DNA of 47,339 nucleotides from JBOHNM01 sp050730675 (GTDB lineage: Bacteria > Planctomycetota > Phycisphaerae > Phycisphaerales > UBA1924). The notes under the pieces were generated by a model. That model was given only the letters and a program-made list of their open reading frames with translations, was not told the origin of the DNA and made no database searches. Of this stretch, positions 34,821 through 42,215 are shown piece by piece. The stretch spans positions 1 through 47,339 of the forward strand of contig JBOHNM010000009.1 in NCBI GenBank assembly GCA_050730675.1, written 5' to 3'. A program made the translations under genes and the position numbers. Position 1 is the stretch's first letter, and every line of letters begins with the position of its first letter.

Positions 34821-34836
34821 CACCCATTGCAGGGTG
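34821..34836 (+). promoter_or_regulatory. Hairpin covering the ribosome binding site of the repeat peptide
   Basis: CACCC (34821-34825) pairs with GGGTG (34832-34836). The AGGG ribosome binding site (34831-34834) for the ATG at 34842 lies in the 3' arm, so translation could be held back until the hairpin opens. Confidence 0.4.
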
Positions 34837-34841
34837 TTTCT

Positions 34842-35054
34842 ATGGCGAACATCGCGGAGCGACGGGCGCCGTGGTTTCGTCGGGAGCGTCGCTCGATTAC
34901 ACTGGGCTCGGAGACCAGCACGCTCAAGCAGACGCCGTGGTTTCGTCGGGAGTGTCGCTCGATTACACTCGTCACCGACGCGGGCACGACGAAGCCGTCG
35001 CCGTGGTTTCGTCGGGAGCGTCGCTCGATTACACTGATGAACCCGGCGATGTAA
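34842..35054 (+). CDS. 70-residue Arg-rich peptide with three PWFRRExRSITL repeats
   Basis: The product reads as MANIAERRA, then three copies of PWFRRE(R/C)RSITL separated by GSETSTLKQT and VTDAGTTKPS, and ends MNPAM. The repeats are residues 10-21, 32-43 and 54-65, a 22-residue period. AGGG lies 7 bases before the ATG. Third positions in the linkers are all G or C, which favours this frame, although the period is a multiple of three and other frames are open too. The peptide is strongly basic and has no signal peptide, membrane helix or known family. The linkers are chemically similar (S/T, E/D, S/G, K/K), so they are diverged copies. The stop codon lies within the inverted repeat that follows. 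A terminator ends the unit at 35149. Function unknown; it could be a nucleic-acid-binding peptide, a leader peptide or a by-product of a structured RNA. Confidence 0.5.
   Translation: MANIAERRAPWFRRERRSITLGSETSTLKQTPWFRRECRSITLVTDAGTTKPSPWFRRERRSITLMNPAM
34867..35035 (+). repeat. Three 37-bp direct repeats, 66-bp period
   Basis: Copies at 34867-34903, 34933-34969 and 34999-35035. The first and third are identical and the second has a single C-to-T change, while the 29-bp intervals (34904-34932 and 34970-34998) agree at only a little over half of their positions. Each copy contains the small palindrome GAGCG-T-CGCTC; the change in copy 2 replaces a C-G pair by a T-G pair and keeps the stem. 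Confidence 0.95.
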
Positions 35055-35082
35055 TCGAGCGACGCTCCCGCACCTATCACGG
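35001..35082 (+). ncRNA. Long hairpin: third repeat paired with an inverted anti-repeat
   Basis: Bases 35013-35033 of the third repeat are exactly complementary to 35050-35070, giving a 21-bp stem with a 16-base loop. Beyond a symmetric 7 by 7 internal loop, CCGTG (35001-35005) pairs with CACGG (35078-35082). The same inverted copy could pair with repeat 1, and with one G-T pair or mismatch with repeat 2, so alternative folds are possible. The terminator follows 41 bases later. Confidence 0.6.
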
Positions 35083-35123
35083 TAAAGGAAACGTCCGCCG
35101 GGCTCCGGCCGAGGCCGACCCTT

Positions 35124-35149
35124 AATCCCCTCCTGAAGGGGATTTTTTG
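35124..35149 (+). terminator. Intrinsic terminator of the repeat element
   Basis: AATCCCCT (35124-35131), loop CCTGA and AGGGGATT (35137-35144) with the T-run continuing to 35148. It separates the repeat element from purE. Confidence 0.95.
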
Positions 35150-35290
35150 TGCCCATCAAGGAAGTGTGTCTCGAATCGTTCTTGAGCAGGAATGTGATGG
35201 CTGCCCACAGAGCTTCACTCGGTGACGTGGCGTTGCCGGTCGATGGTAGATCGCAAGCGGTCCAAGCAAACCCCGTGGATACGATCGGCC

Positions 35291-35824
35291 ATGCAACCGC
35301 TTGTCGGCGTCATCATGGGGTCGCAGTCGGACTGGGAGACGATGCAGCATGCGTCAGAGATGCTCAAGGAGTTGGGCGTGGCGCATGAGGTGCGGGTGGT
35401 GAGTGCGCACCGGACGCCGGATCAACTCTTTGAGTATGCCGCGGCCGCGGCGGGGCGGGGGCTGGAGGTGATCATCGCTGGGGCGGGCGGTGCGGCGCAC
35501 CTGCCGGGGATGTGCGCGAGCAAGACGGCGGTGCCGGTGCTGGGCGTGCCGGTGCAGAGCAAGATGCTGGCGGGGGTGGACTCGCTGCTGTCGATCGTGC
35601 AGATGCCCGCGGGCGTGCCGGTGGGGACGCTGGCGATCGGCAAGGCGGGGGCGATCAACGCGGGGCTGCTGGCGGCGAGTATTCTGGGGAACAAACGGCC
35701 GGAGATTCGCGCCGCGGTCGAGGCGTATCGGGCGAAGCAGACCAAGCAGGTGTTGGAGAACCCGGACCCGCGGCGGGCCGGCGGTGGTAGCACAAGTGCG
35801 GGGAGTGGGGGAGGGGGTGCGTGA
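35291..35824 (+). CDS. purE: N5-carboxyaminoimidazole ribonucleotide mutase PurE
   Basis: This 177-residue class I PurE interconverts N5-CAIR and CAIR in purine synthesis. Motifs present are VGVIMGSQSDWETM (phosphate binding), VVSAHRTPDQLFEYA with the catalytic His region, VIIAGAGGAAHLPGM and the long P-loop-like VPVQSKMLAGVDSLLSIVQMPAGVPVGTLAIG. The core is about 160 residues as usual; the last 20 are a Gly/Ser-rich tail. The ATG at 35291 was chosen because it places VGVIMGS at the usual distance. It overlaps purK (GTGA), so the pair is translationally coupled. No PurR-type site or riboswitch was seen ahead of it. Confidence 0.96.
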   Translation: MQPLVGVIMGSQSDWETMQHASEMLKELGVAHEVRVVSAHRTPDQLFEYAAAAAGRGLEVIIAGAGGAAHLPGMCASKTAVPVLGVPVQSKMLAGVDSLLSIVQMPAGVPVGTLAIGKAGAINAGLLAASILGNKRPEIRAAVEAYRAKQTKQVLENPDPRRAGGGSTSAGSGGGGA

Positions 35825-36981
35825 ACGTCGGCATACTTGGGGCGGGGCAGTTGGGCCGCATGCTCGCGATGGCGGGGGCGCGGCTTGGGGTGCGGTGTCG
35901 GCTCTTTGATCCGGCCGCAGAGGCGTGCGCTGCGGATGTCGCGCCGGTGACGCGCGCGGCGTTTGACGATTCGGCGGCGCTCACGAAGTGGGCCGCGGGG
36001 CTGGACGCGGTGACGTACGAATTCGAGAACGTGCCGGTGGCGACGGCGCGGGAGTTGGAAAAGCACATAGCGGTGTGGCCGCCGGCGAGCGCGCTGGAGT
36101 TCTGCCAGGACCGGCTGGAGGAGAAGACGCTGTTCCGCGAGATCGGGGTGGGGACGGCGAAGTTCGCGCGCGTGGATGGCGAGGAGGATCTGGCCGCGGC
36201 GATGGGGGAGGTAGGACTGCCGGCGGTGCTGAAGACGCGGCGGATGGGGTATGACGGCAAGGGACAGGCGGTGATCCATGCGGCGAATGAAGCCGCGGCG
36301 GCGTGGCGGGCAGTGGGGGGTGAGAAGGCCGCGGCGAGTGGCGGGATGATCCTGGAGCAGTGGGTGGCGTTCCGGCGCGAGATGTCGATCATCGCCGTGC
36401 GCGGGGCGGATGGGAAAGTTGTGTTCTATCCGCTGACGCAGAATCACCACTCTGGCGGCGTGCTGCGGGTGAGTCGGGCGCCGGCGGCCGGGACGCGACC
36501 CGGTGGACCGCTGCAGAGCGAGGCGGAGCGGATCGCGACGGCGGCGCTGGAGCGGATGCGGTACGTGGGGGTGCTGGCGATCGAACTGTTCGAGCACGAG
36601 GGGCGGCTGCTGGCCAACGAGATGGCGCCGCGGGTGCACAACAGTGGGCATTGGACGATCGACGGGGCGCCGGTGAGTCAGTTTGAGAACCACCTGCGGG
36701 CGGTGCTGGGGCTACCGCTGGGGGCGACAGGGCCGGTGGTTGCCGGGTGCGCGGGGATGGTGAACCTGGTGGGGGATGTGCCGGAATTGAAAGTGCTGTG
36801 CGGGATGGAGGGAGCGCGGGTGCATCTGTACGGCAAGTCATCGCGGACGGGACGGAAGATCGGGCACGTGAATGTGGCAGCGGCGGACCACGCCGAACTG
36901 GATGGGAAGCTGCGCGGAGTGATCGCGGCGTGCGCCGGCAAGGGGATCGCGGCGGCGGACGTGCCGGCGGAACTGCGGTAA
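35821..36981 (+). CDS. purK: N5-carboxyaminoimidazole ribonucleotide synthase PurK
   Basis: This 386-residue ATP-grasp enzyme makes N5-CAIR from AIR, bicarbonate and ATP, the step before PurE. The N-terminal Rossmann-like GILGAGQLGRMLAMAGARLGV is followed by VTYEFENVP, the ATP-grasp lysine loop LKTRRMGYDGKGQAVI, EQWVAFRREMSIIAVR, FYPLTQNHHSGGVL, LANEMAPRVHNSGHWTIDG and SQFENHLRAVLGLPLG. All of these are typical and the length is normal. The GTG start overlaps the purE stop. It is convergent with the rubrerythrin-like gene, with only 38 bases between stops. Confidence 0.96.
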   Translation: MNVGILGAGQLGRMLAMAGARLGVRCRLFDPAAEACAADVAPVTRAAFDDSAALTKWAAGLDAVTYEFENVPVATARELEKHIAVWPPASALEFCQDRLEEKTLFREIGVGTAKFARVDGEEDLAAAMGEVGLPAVLKTRRMGYDGKGQAVIHAANEAAAAWRAVGGEKAAASGGMILEQWVAFRREMSIIAVRGADGKVVFYPLTQNHHSGGVLRVSRAPAAGTRPGGPLQSEAERIATAALERMRYVGVLAIELFEHEGRLLANEMAPRVHNSGHWTIDGAPVSQFENHLRAVLGLPLGATGPVVAGCAGMVNLVGDVPELKVLCGMEGARVHLYGKSSRTGRKIGHVNVAAADHAELDGKLRGVIAACAGKGIAAADVPAELR

Positions 36982-37019
36982 TTGGCTGAAACATCAGGCC
37001 GCGACGGCGCGTGCGGCGG

Positions 37020-37703
37020 TCAGTTCACCTTCTCGAACTTGTCCCGTTCTGAGCCGCAGACCGGGCACTTCTTGATGTCGAGCTTCTCGACCATGTAGCC
37101 GCAGACGCGGCTGACGTAATAGTCCTTGGTGCCGGTGCGGGTCTGGGGGAGGGTGTCGAGGGCCGCCTCCATGTAGCGGGCGTGCTCGATGTAGGACTCG
37201 CGGATGTAGCGGAAGGTGGTGTCGGCATCCTTGTTCTTGTCTTCGTTCGCGCGGCGACGATAGACGATGAGCGTGTTGTCTTTGGTGGCCTTGGCGGTTT
37301 TCATGGCCGCGGCGAGGTTGTCTTTGGTGGCCTTGGTTTCGGGGAGGGGCGTCTTGTCGGGGGGCTTGGGGGCGCCGCCGAGTTTCTTGAGCGATTCCTC
37401 GATCACGGTCTTGTGGATTTCATTGGAGCGCTTGACGGCGCGGAAGAGGCTGGCGACCTGGGTGAACCCCTCGGCGTCGGCCTTCTTGGCATAGGCGTCC
37501 ATGAGGGCGGCTTGGCGGGTGGACTCGGCACTGGCCGCCTGGAGGTTTTCGACGGTGGAGCCGACGGCGGCATCGGTCTTGAGGGCTTCAGGTTTGACGG
37601 CCGGCGTGGGCGCAGCCGGGGGTGGCGCGGGCGGCTGGGCGATGGCCGGCGTAGTCAGGAGCGCCAGGATGAGGGCGATGCGCAAACAGGGAGGGGGGGT
37701 CAT
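37020..37703 (-). CDS. Exported rubrerythrin-like protein with altered metal ligands
   Basis: This 227-residue protein begins with a signal peptide (cleavage probably after AIA, residue 22) and a Pro-rich linker. A four-helix region like the rubrerythrin ferritin-like domain follows (about 48-190: NLQAASAESTRQAALMDAYAKKADAEGF and FRYIRESYIEHARYMEAAL), then a rubredoxin-like end (SRVCGYMVEKLDIKKCPVCGSERDKF). Rubrerythrins normally reduce peroxide in the cytoplasm. Here several expected diiron ligands seem changed: N94 where Glu is usual three residues before H97, and K/T near 138-140 where the second-half Glu should be. Only three rubredoxin Cys remain (C201, C213, C216), with S198 in place of the first. 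It may still bind metal but is probably not a standard rubrerythrin. GGAG lies 8 bases before the ATG. Confidence 0.8.
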   Translation of the reverse strand: MTPPPCLRIALILALLTTPAIAQPPAPPPAAPTPAVKPEALKTDAAVGSTVENLQAASAESTRQAALMDAYAKKADAEGFTQVASLFRAVKRSNEIHKTVIEESLKKLGGAPKPPDKTPLPETKATKDNLAAAMKTAKATKDNTLIVYRRRANEDKNKDADTTFRYIRESYIEHARYMEAALDTLPQTRTGTKDYYVSRVCGYMVEKLDIKKCPVCGSERDKFEKVN

Positions 37704-37966
37704 GGGTGTTGCTCCAGGCGAGGAACTCTACACCGGTGTCTTCGCGGGCCGCTCGGGGGTGGATGTTGCGGTTTCGGTGTCGAGAACAGGGCTCTTATCG
37801 GACATTCGGCTCTTCTCAGCGGGCGTTCGCGATCGTCAGACGGCACAGGATCGTGCGAATGTGACGGCCGATAACCGGGGTGCCGACCGCAACTTACACC
37901 GAATAACCGGCGTGGTGAACCTCAGCGGGGTTCCCGGGCGGTCGATGAACCGGGTGGGATCCTGAC

Positions 37967-39898
37967 ATGGAGACGAAGTTGTCGCGCGCCGGCACCAACA
38001 AGCGAGGATTTTTGCGGCGGATGATGCCGCGGAGCGAGCGCTTGCCCGCGTCGATCGGCGTGATGGCCGGGGCGCTGGTCTTCTGCTCGACGCTCGGCTC
38101 GGCGGGGTGGGGTGTGTACACGGCGTGGAGCACGCGGGCACAGGCGGCGCGGGATCAGGTGCGGTCGATTGCGGGCGGGATCGCCCGGTCGGCCGAATTG
38201 CGGTTGGGGAACGGGTCGGGGATCGGCGACCTTCGGTCGGAGATGACCGATGTGGTCGCTCGCAACGGGCTGGAAGTCTGTCGGCTGATACTGCCCGACG
38301 GGCGCGTGATCGCGGACGCGTCGGAGTCGCGTCAGGCTGCAGTCTTCGGGCCCGGCAAGCCGCTGCCCGAAAAGTGGTCCTCTGGGCCGGGGCCTGAGAC
38401 CACGGGTGACTTGGCGGGCGCGGAGCGTGTCGAGATTGATGTTCCTGGGCGGGGCAAGGCGCTGCTGTTTGTGCGGGGCGATGCGACCAACGCGTCTTTG
38501 ACATGGGAGCAGCGGGCGGGGATCGGCGCGGTCGCCGCGGCCTCGATGGGCGGGTTGCTGCTGACTTACCGGTGGATGCGCGGACGGCTGCGCACGGTTT
38601 CGGCGCTGGGCGATGCACTGAGGCTGGCGGAGAGCGGACAGGCGGCGACGAGCGAGTTGCTGCTCGCGCCCGGCCTGGGACCGGAGGCGACGGCGTGGAA
38701 TCGGCTGTTGGCCGAGCGTGACCAGCTGCGTGAGCAGTCGCTTGTGCGTCGCGCGGGCGAACAGATGAGCGTGCGCTCGGCGGTGGGTGGCGAGCTGGCG
38801 ACGGCGTGCGACGGACTCTGGCAGGGGTTGGTGCTCGTTGATGCGCAGGGGAAGATTGTCTACGCGAATGGCGCAGCCGCGGCGTTCCTGGGTGCGGTGC
38901 GTGAAGAGATGACGGGGGCGGAGCTTGGGGTGCTGATCGAGGATGAGAAAGTCCGCCAAGCGATCCGCGATGCAACGACTGGCAAGTTGCGGCCGCGGGT
39001 TTCGATTGAGGTGAAGGCCGCCCCGACGGAAATGCAGGCAACACCGGCCGACCCGAAGCTGAAGATCGCCGGCGTTGAGCGGCGCGGCATGCGACCGCGG
39101 ACGCGGGGGGCGGGAGTGCTGCGGTATAGCGTTCGTCCGGTGCGGCGTGACGACCAGGCCGCGGCATTGATCCTGATCGAGGATGTGACGCAGCAGCGCG
39201 TAGCGGACGAGTCGCGCAACGCGTTCGTGGCCCATGCGACGCACGAGTTGCGGACGCCGCTGACGAATATCCGGCTCTATGTCGAGAAGATGATCGACGA
39301 GGGAACGGAGGATGCGCGGGTACGCGAACAGTGCATCAACGTGATCGGGCAGGAGGCGCGTCGGCTGGAACGGATCATCGGCGACATGCTGAGCGTCTCG
39401 GAGATCGAGGCCGGCTCGTTGAAGCTGCGGACGGGGGACGTGCGGCTGGACGCGATCTTCAAGGAGTTGGCCGACGATCTGAGCCCGCAGGCGGCGGTCA
39501 AGGAGATCGTGCTGAAGTTCGACCTGCCGCCGAAGATACCGGTGATCCAGGGCGATCGTGACAAAATTGTGCTGGCGGTGTACAACCTGGCGGCCAACGC
39601 CATCAAGTACACGCCGTCGGGCGGGCTGGTGACGATCAAGCTGGCTGAGGAAGCGGGCGGGGTGGCGATCGAGGTCGCCGACAATGGCATTGGGATCAAG
39701 CCGGAAGAGGCGGAGCTGATCTTCGAGCGATTCTACCGCTCCAAGGACAAGCGGATCGCGGGGGTTGAGGGCACGGGCTTGGGTCTGACGCTGGCGCGCG
39801 AGGTGGTGCGTCTGCACGGCGGTGACATCACCCTGGAGTCGCGGATCGACAAGGGGAGCACGTTCAGGATCAAGTTGCCTGGGAAGGTGGCGGCGTAG
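37967..39898 (+). CDS. Membrane sensor histidine kinase (PAS-HisKA-HATPase)
   Basis: This 643-residue protein has two membrane helices (about 29-52 and 184-203) flanking an outer sensor domain of about 130 residues. A HAMP-like linker and a PAS region (about 280-405, LWQGLVLVDAQGKIVYANGAAAAFLG) follow. The HisKA domain has H426 in HATHELRTPLTNIRLYVEKM. The HATPase domain has N, G1 and G2 boxes: NLAANAIKYTPSGG, VADNGIGIKPEE, FERFYRSKD and GTGLGLTLAREVV. All catalytic motifs are intact. No response regulator is adjacent. It heads the pilus operon, and the STAS gene follows after 55 bases, which suggests control of pilus assembly or output through this operon; that is inference. Confidence 0.92.
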   Translation: METKLSRAGTNKRGFLRRMMPRSERLPASIGVMAGALVFCSTLGSAGWGVYTAWSTRAQAARDQVRSIAGGIARSAELRLGNGSGIGDLRSEMTDVVARNGLEVCRLILPDGRVIADASESRQAAVFGPGKPLPEKWSSGPGPETTGDLAGAERVEIDVPGRGKALLFVRGDATNASLTWEQRAGIGAVAAASMGGLLLTYRWMRGRLRTVSALGDALRLAESGQAATSELLLAPGLGPEATAWNRLLAERDQLREQSLVRRAGEQMSVRSAVGGELATACDGLWQGLVLVDAQGKIVYANGAAAAFLGAVREEMTGAELGVLIEDEKVRQAIRDATTGKLRPRVSIEVKAAPTEMQATPADPKLKIAGVERRGMRPRTRGAGVLRYSVRPVRRDDQAAALILIEDVTQQRVADESRNAFVAHATHELRTPLTNIRLYVEKMIDEGTEDARVREQCINVIGQEARRLERIIGDMLSVSEIEAGSLKLRTGDVRLDAIFKELADDLSPQAAVKEIVLKFDLPPKIPVIQGDRDKIVLAVYNLAANAIKYTPSGGLVTIKLAEEAGGVAIEVADNGIGIKPEEAELIFERFYRSKDKRIAGVEGTGLGLTLAREVVRLHGGDITLESRIDKGSTFRIKLPGKVAA

Positions 39899-39953
39899 AC
39901 GAAAAGGTACTGGGCACTAGGCATTCGGGGTTGGCAAACCGGAGTTACATGCG

Positions 39954-40289
39954 GTGCAGATCAGCGAACAACGACAGGGTGCGGTGACGGTGCTGAAGCC
40001 CCAGGGCCCGCTGGTCGGCGCTGATGCGGAGCAGTTCAAGAACGAAGTGACGCAGGCGATGGAGCGGAGCCTCGGCCGGCTGGTCGTGGACGCCTCGGCT
40101 GTGCCGTTCTGCGACTCGCGCGGTTTGGAAGTGATGGTCGAGGTGAGCGAGGCGCTGGCGGAGAGTGGGCAGAGCTTTCGGCTCTGCGGTGCGCCGGAGG
40201 TGATCCGGGAAGTTCTGGAGATCACGGACTTGGCCCACCACTTTGAGCACTACCAGGATGTGCAGACGGCGGTGAGGAGTTTCTTGTAG
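39954..40289 (+). CDS. STAS-domain protein (anti-sigma factor antagonist type)
   Basis: This 111-residue single STAS domain of the SpoIIAA/RsbV kind starts at a GTG with GGAG 9 bases ahead. The sequence VTVLKPQGPLVGADAEQF is followed by LVVDASAVPFCDSRGLEVMVEV, in which S55 of DSRGLE is the usual phosphorylated residue. Such proteins switch partners when phosphorylated by an anti-sigma kinase and dephosphorylated by PP2C enzymes such as the one at 8096-9502. No anti-sigma kinase gene is next to it. It lies between the sensor kinase and the PilB gene, an unusual place. Confidence 0.9.
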   Translation: MQISEQRQGAVTVLKPQGPLVGADAEQFKNEVTQAMERSLGRLVVDASAVPFCDSRGLEVMVEVSEALAESGQSFRLCGAPEVIREVLEITDLAHHFEHYQDVQTAVRSFL

Positions 40290-40322
40290 CAGACGATCAA
40301 ACGACCGGACGAGAAGGCGAAC

Positions 40323-42215
40323 ATGTCGGACGAGGCGGCAAAGAACGACACAGCGAGCGGCGAGAAGTCGGCGGGTGCGCCTGCGCCCGCGGCGCCGCCA
40401 ACACCCGCTGGGCCACCGCCGGGATCGACGATCGGCAAACGGATGCGTGTCGGCGAGGCGCTGGTGCTGGAAGGGGCGCTCACCAAGGAGCAACTCGACC
40501 GGGCGCTGGCGGAGCAGAAGCTCGGCACGCGGATGCTCGGCGAGATGCTCGTCGAGCAGGGTGTCATCAGCAGCGGCATATTGACGCGGGCGCTAGCGCG
40601 TGTGCTCGGCGTCAAGGGGTGCAATATCCGCCATGGCCTGGTGGACGCCGAACTGCTCAAGGTTGTGGGAACAGAGGAATGTGAGCGGCTGCGGTGTCTA
40701 CCCCTGTTCAAGGTGCATGGTGTGGTGACCGTCGCGATGGCCGAGCCGCAGAGCCTGCCGACGATCGATCGATTGAAGCAGATCACCGGGTGCCGCGTGC
40801 GTCCGGTGCTGGCGATCTGGCCGAATATTCTCGAATACATCAAGAAGTCCGGGAGCGGCGACGGGACGGGCCCCGACGTGGATGCTTTCCTTACGAGTCT
40901 TGCGGAACAGGACGTCGAGGTTGTCGAGCGCGAAAGCGTGGATAGCGGCCCGACGACGGATATCGACCGGCTGGTGGCGGGTTCGCCGATCATCAACCTC
41001 GTCAACATCGCGTTCCTGACGGCGGTGAAGGACAAGGCGAGCGACATCCACATCGAGCCCGACCGTAAGGGGACGCGGGTGCGTTACCGCATCGACGGCG
41101 TGCTGCGTGACCTGATGAAGCCGCCGCCGGGGATGCACGCGGCGATCGTGAGCCGCGTGAAGGTCGTGGGGAAGATGGACATTGCCGAGAAGAGGCTGCC
41201 GCAGGAAGGACGCGTACGGATCGTCGCCGAGGGGCGCGACGTGGACCTGCGCGTCAGCAGCATGCCGACGCTGCTGGGCGAAAAGCTGGTGGTGCGCATC
41301 TTGGACAAGGCCAACCTCAAGGTGCGGCTCGAGGATTTGGGCTTCCGCGAGGAGGCGATGAAGACGTTCCGGCGGATGCTGGAGATGCCGCACGGGATGG
41401 TGCTGGTGACGGGGCCGACGGGCTCGGGCAAGACGACGACGCTGTACTCTGGATTGGACCTGTTGCGCTCGCCGGAGATGAACATCCTGACGGTCGAGGA
41501 TCCGGTGGAGTACCAGCTTGATCTGGTGAATCAGATCCAGGTGAACGATGCGATCGGGCTGAACTTTGCGAGAGCGCTGCGTTCGATCCTGCGGCAGGAC
41601 CCCGACGTGATCATGGTCGGCGAGATCCGCGACCAGGAGACGGCGCGGGTAGCGGTGCAGGCCGCGCTCACGGGCCACCTGGTTCTGGCGACGTTGCACA
41701 CCAACGACGCCCCGGGCGCTGTGGCGCGCCTGGCGGACATGGGGATCGAGAACTACCTGCTGTCGAGCGCGCTGAACGGCGCGGTGGCGCAGCGGCTGGC
41801 CCGCATGGTGTGCGCGAGCTGCGCGACCAAGTACTACCCGAGCGAGCAGGAACTGCACGACGCCGGAATTCCAGAGCAGGAAGGACGGCCGTTCCGGCGC
41901 GGCGCCGGGTGTCTGCAGTGCCACGACTCGGGTTTCCAGGGGCGGATCGGGGTGTACGAAGTGATGGAGGTAACGTCGAATCTGCGGCGGCTGATCCATC
42001 ACGGCGCGCCGACGCACGAGCTGCGCGAGTGCATTAAACGGAACAAGGGCATGTCGCTGCGCGATGAGGGCGTGCTGCTGGCGATCGACGGGCGCACGAG
42101 CCTCGACGAGATCCTGCGCGTGACTCAGAACGATGACGACACGAGCGCTGCCCCGGCCGAGGCGGTGATCGCAACGTCTGCACCTGCGCCTCCTGCGCGT
42201 AAGGAGGCCGCATGA
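40323..42215 (+). CDS. pilB: Type IV pilus / type II secretion assembly ATPase (PilB/GspE)
   Basis: This 630-residue motor ATPase has a Pro/Ala-rich N-terminus, then an MshEN-like region (MRVGEALVLEGALTKEQLDRALAEQK... LGEMLVEQGVISSGIL, about 41-85). The N2 domain (SDIHIEPDRKGTRVRYRIDGVL) and the ATPase core follow. The core has Walker A GPTGSGKTTT (about 364), an Asp box (ILTVEDPVEYQ), Walker B DPDVIMVGEIRD and a His box (GHLVLATLHTNDAPGAVARL). A zinc knuckle CASC (about 497-500) and CLQCHD (530-533) is present as in GspE/PilB. It powers filament extension at the inner membrane. Translation is coupled to pilC (overlap of 4 bases). Confidence 0.96.
   Translation: MSDEAAKNDTASGEKSAGAPAPAAPPTPAGPPPGSTIGKRMRVGEALVLEGALTKEQLDRALAEQKLGTRMLGEMLVEQGVISSGILTRALARVLGVKGCNIRHGLVDAELLKVVGTEECERLRCLPLFKVHGVVTVAMAEPQSLPTIDRLKQITGCRVRPVLAIWPNILEYIKKSGSGDGTGPDVDAFLTSLAEQDVEVVERESVDSGPTTDIDRLVAGSPIINLVNIAFLTAVKDKASDIHIEPDRKGTRVRYRIDGVLRDLMKPPPGMHAAIVSRVKVVGKMDIAEKRLPQEGRVRIVAEGRDVDLRVSSMPTLLGEKLVVRILDKANLKVRLEDLGFREEAMKTFRRMLEMPHGMVLVTGPTGSGKTTTLYSGLDLLRSPEMNILTVEDPVEYQLDLVNQIQVNDAIGLNFARALRSILRQDPDVIMVGEIRDQETARVAVQAALTGHLVLATLHTNDAPGAVARLADMGIENYLLSSALNGAVAQRLARMVCASCATKYYPSEQELHDAGIPEQEGRPFRRGAGCLQCHDSGFQGRIGVYEVMEVTSNLRRLIHHGAPTHELRECIKRNKGMSLRDEGVLLAIDGRTSLDEILRVTQNDDDTSAAPAEAVIATSAPAPPARKEAA

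Noticed and set aside
34867..35035. CRISPR array (37-bp repeats, 29-bp spacers) with a tracrRNA-like anti-repeat and terminator
   Set aside because: Only three units; the two spacers are similar to each other in sequence and in encoded residues; the period is a multiple of three and keeps an ORF open; there are no cas genes in the window. A diverged tandem repeat fits better.
34673..35125. Alternative frame through the repeats giving AVVSSGxSLDYT units and ending at the terminator
   Set aside because: Linkers in this frame are chemically dissimilar and lack the G/C third-position pattern of the chosen frame; no good ribosome binding site.
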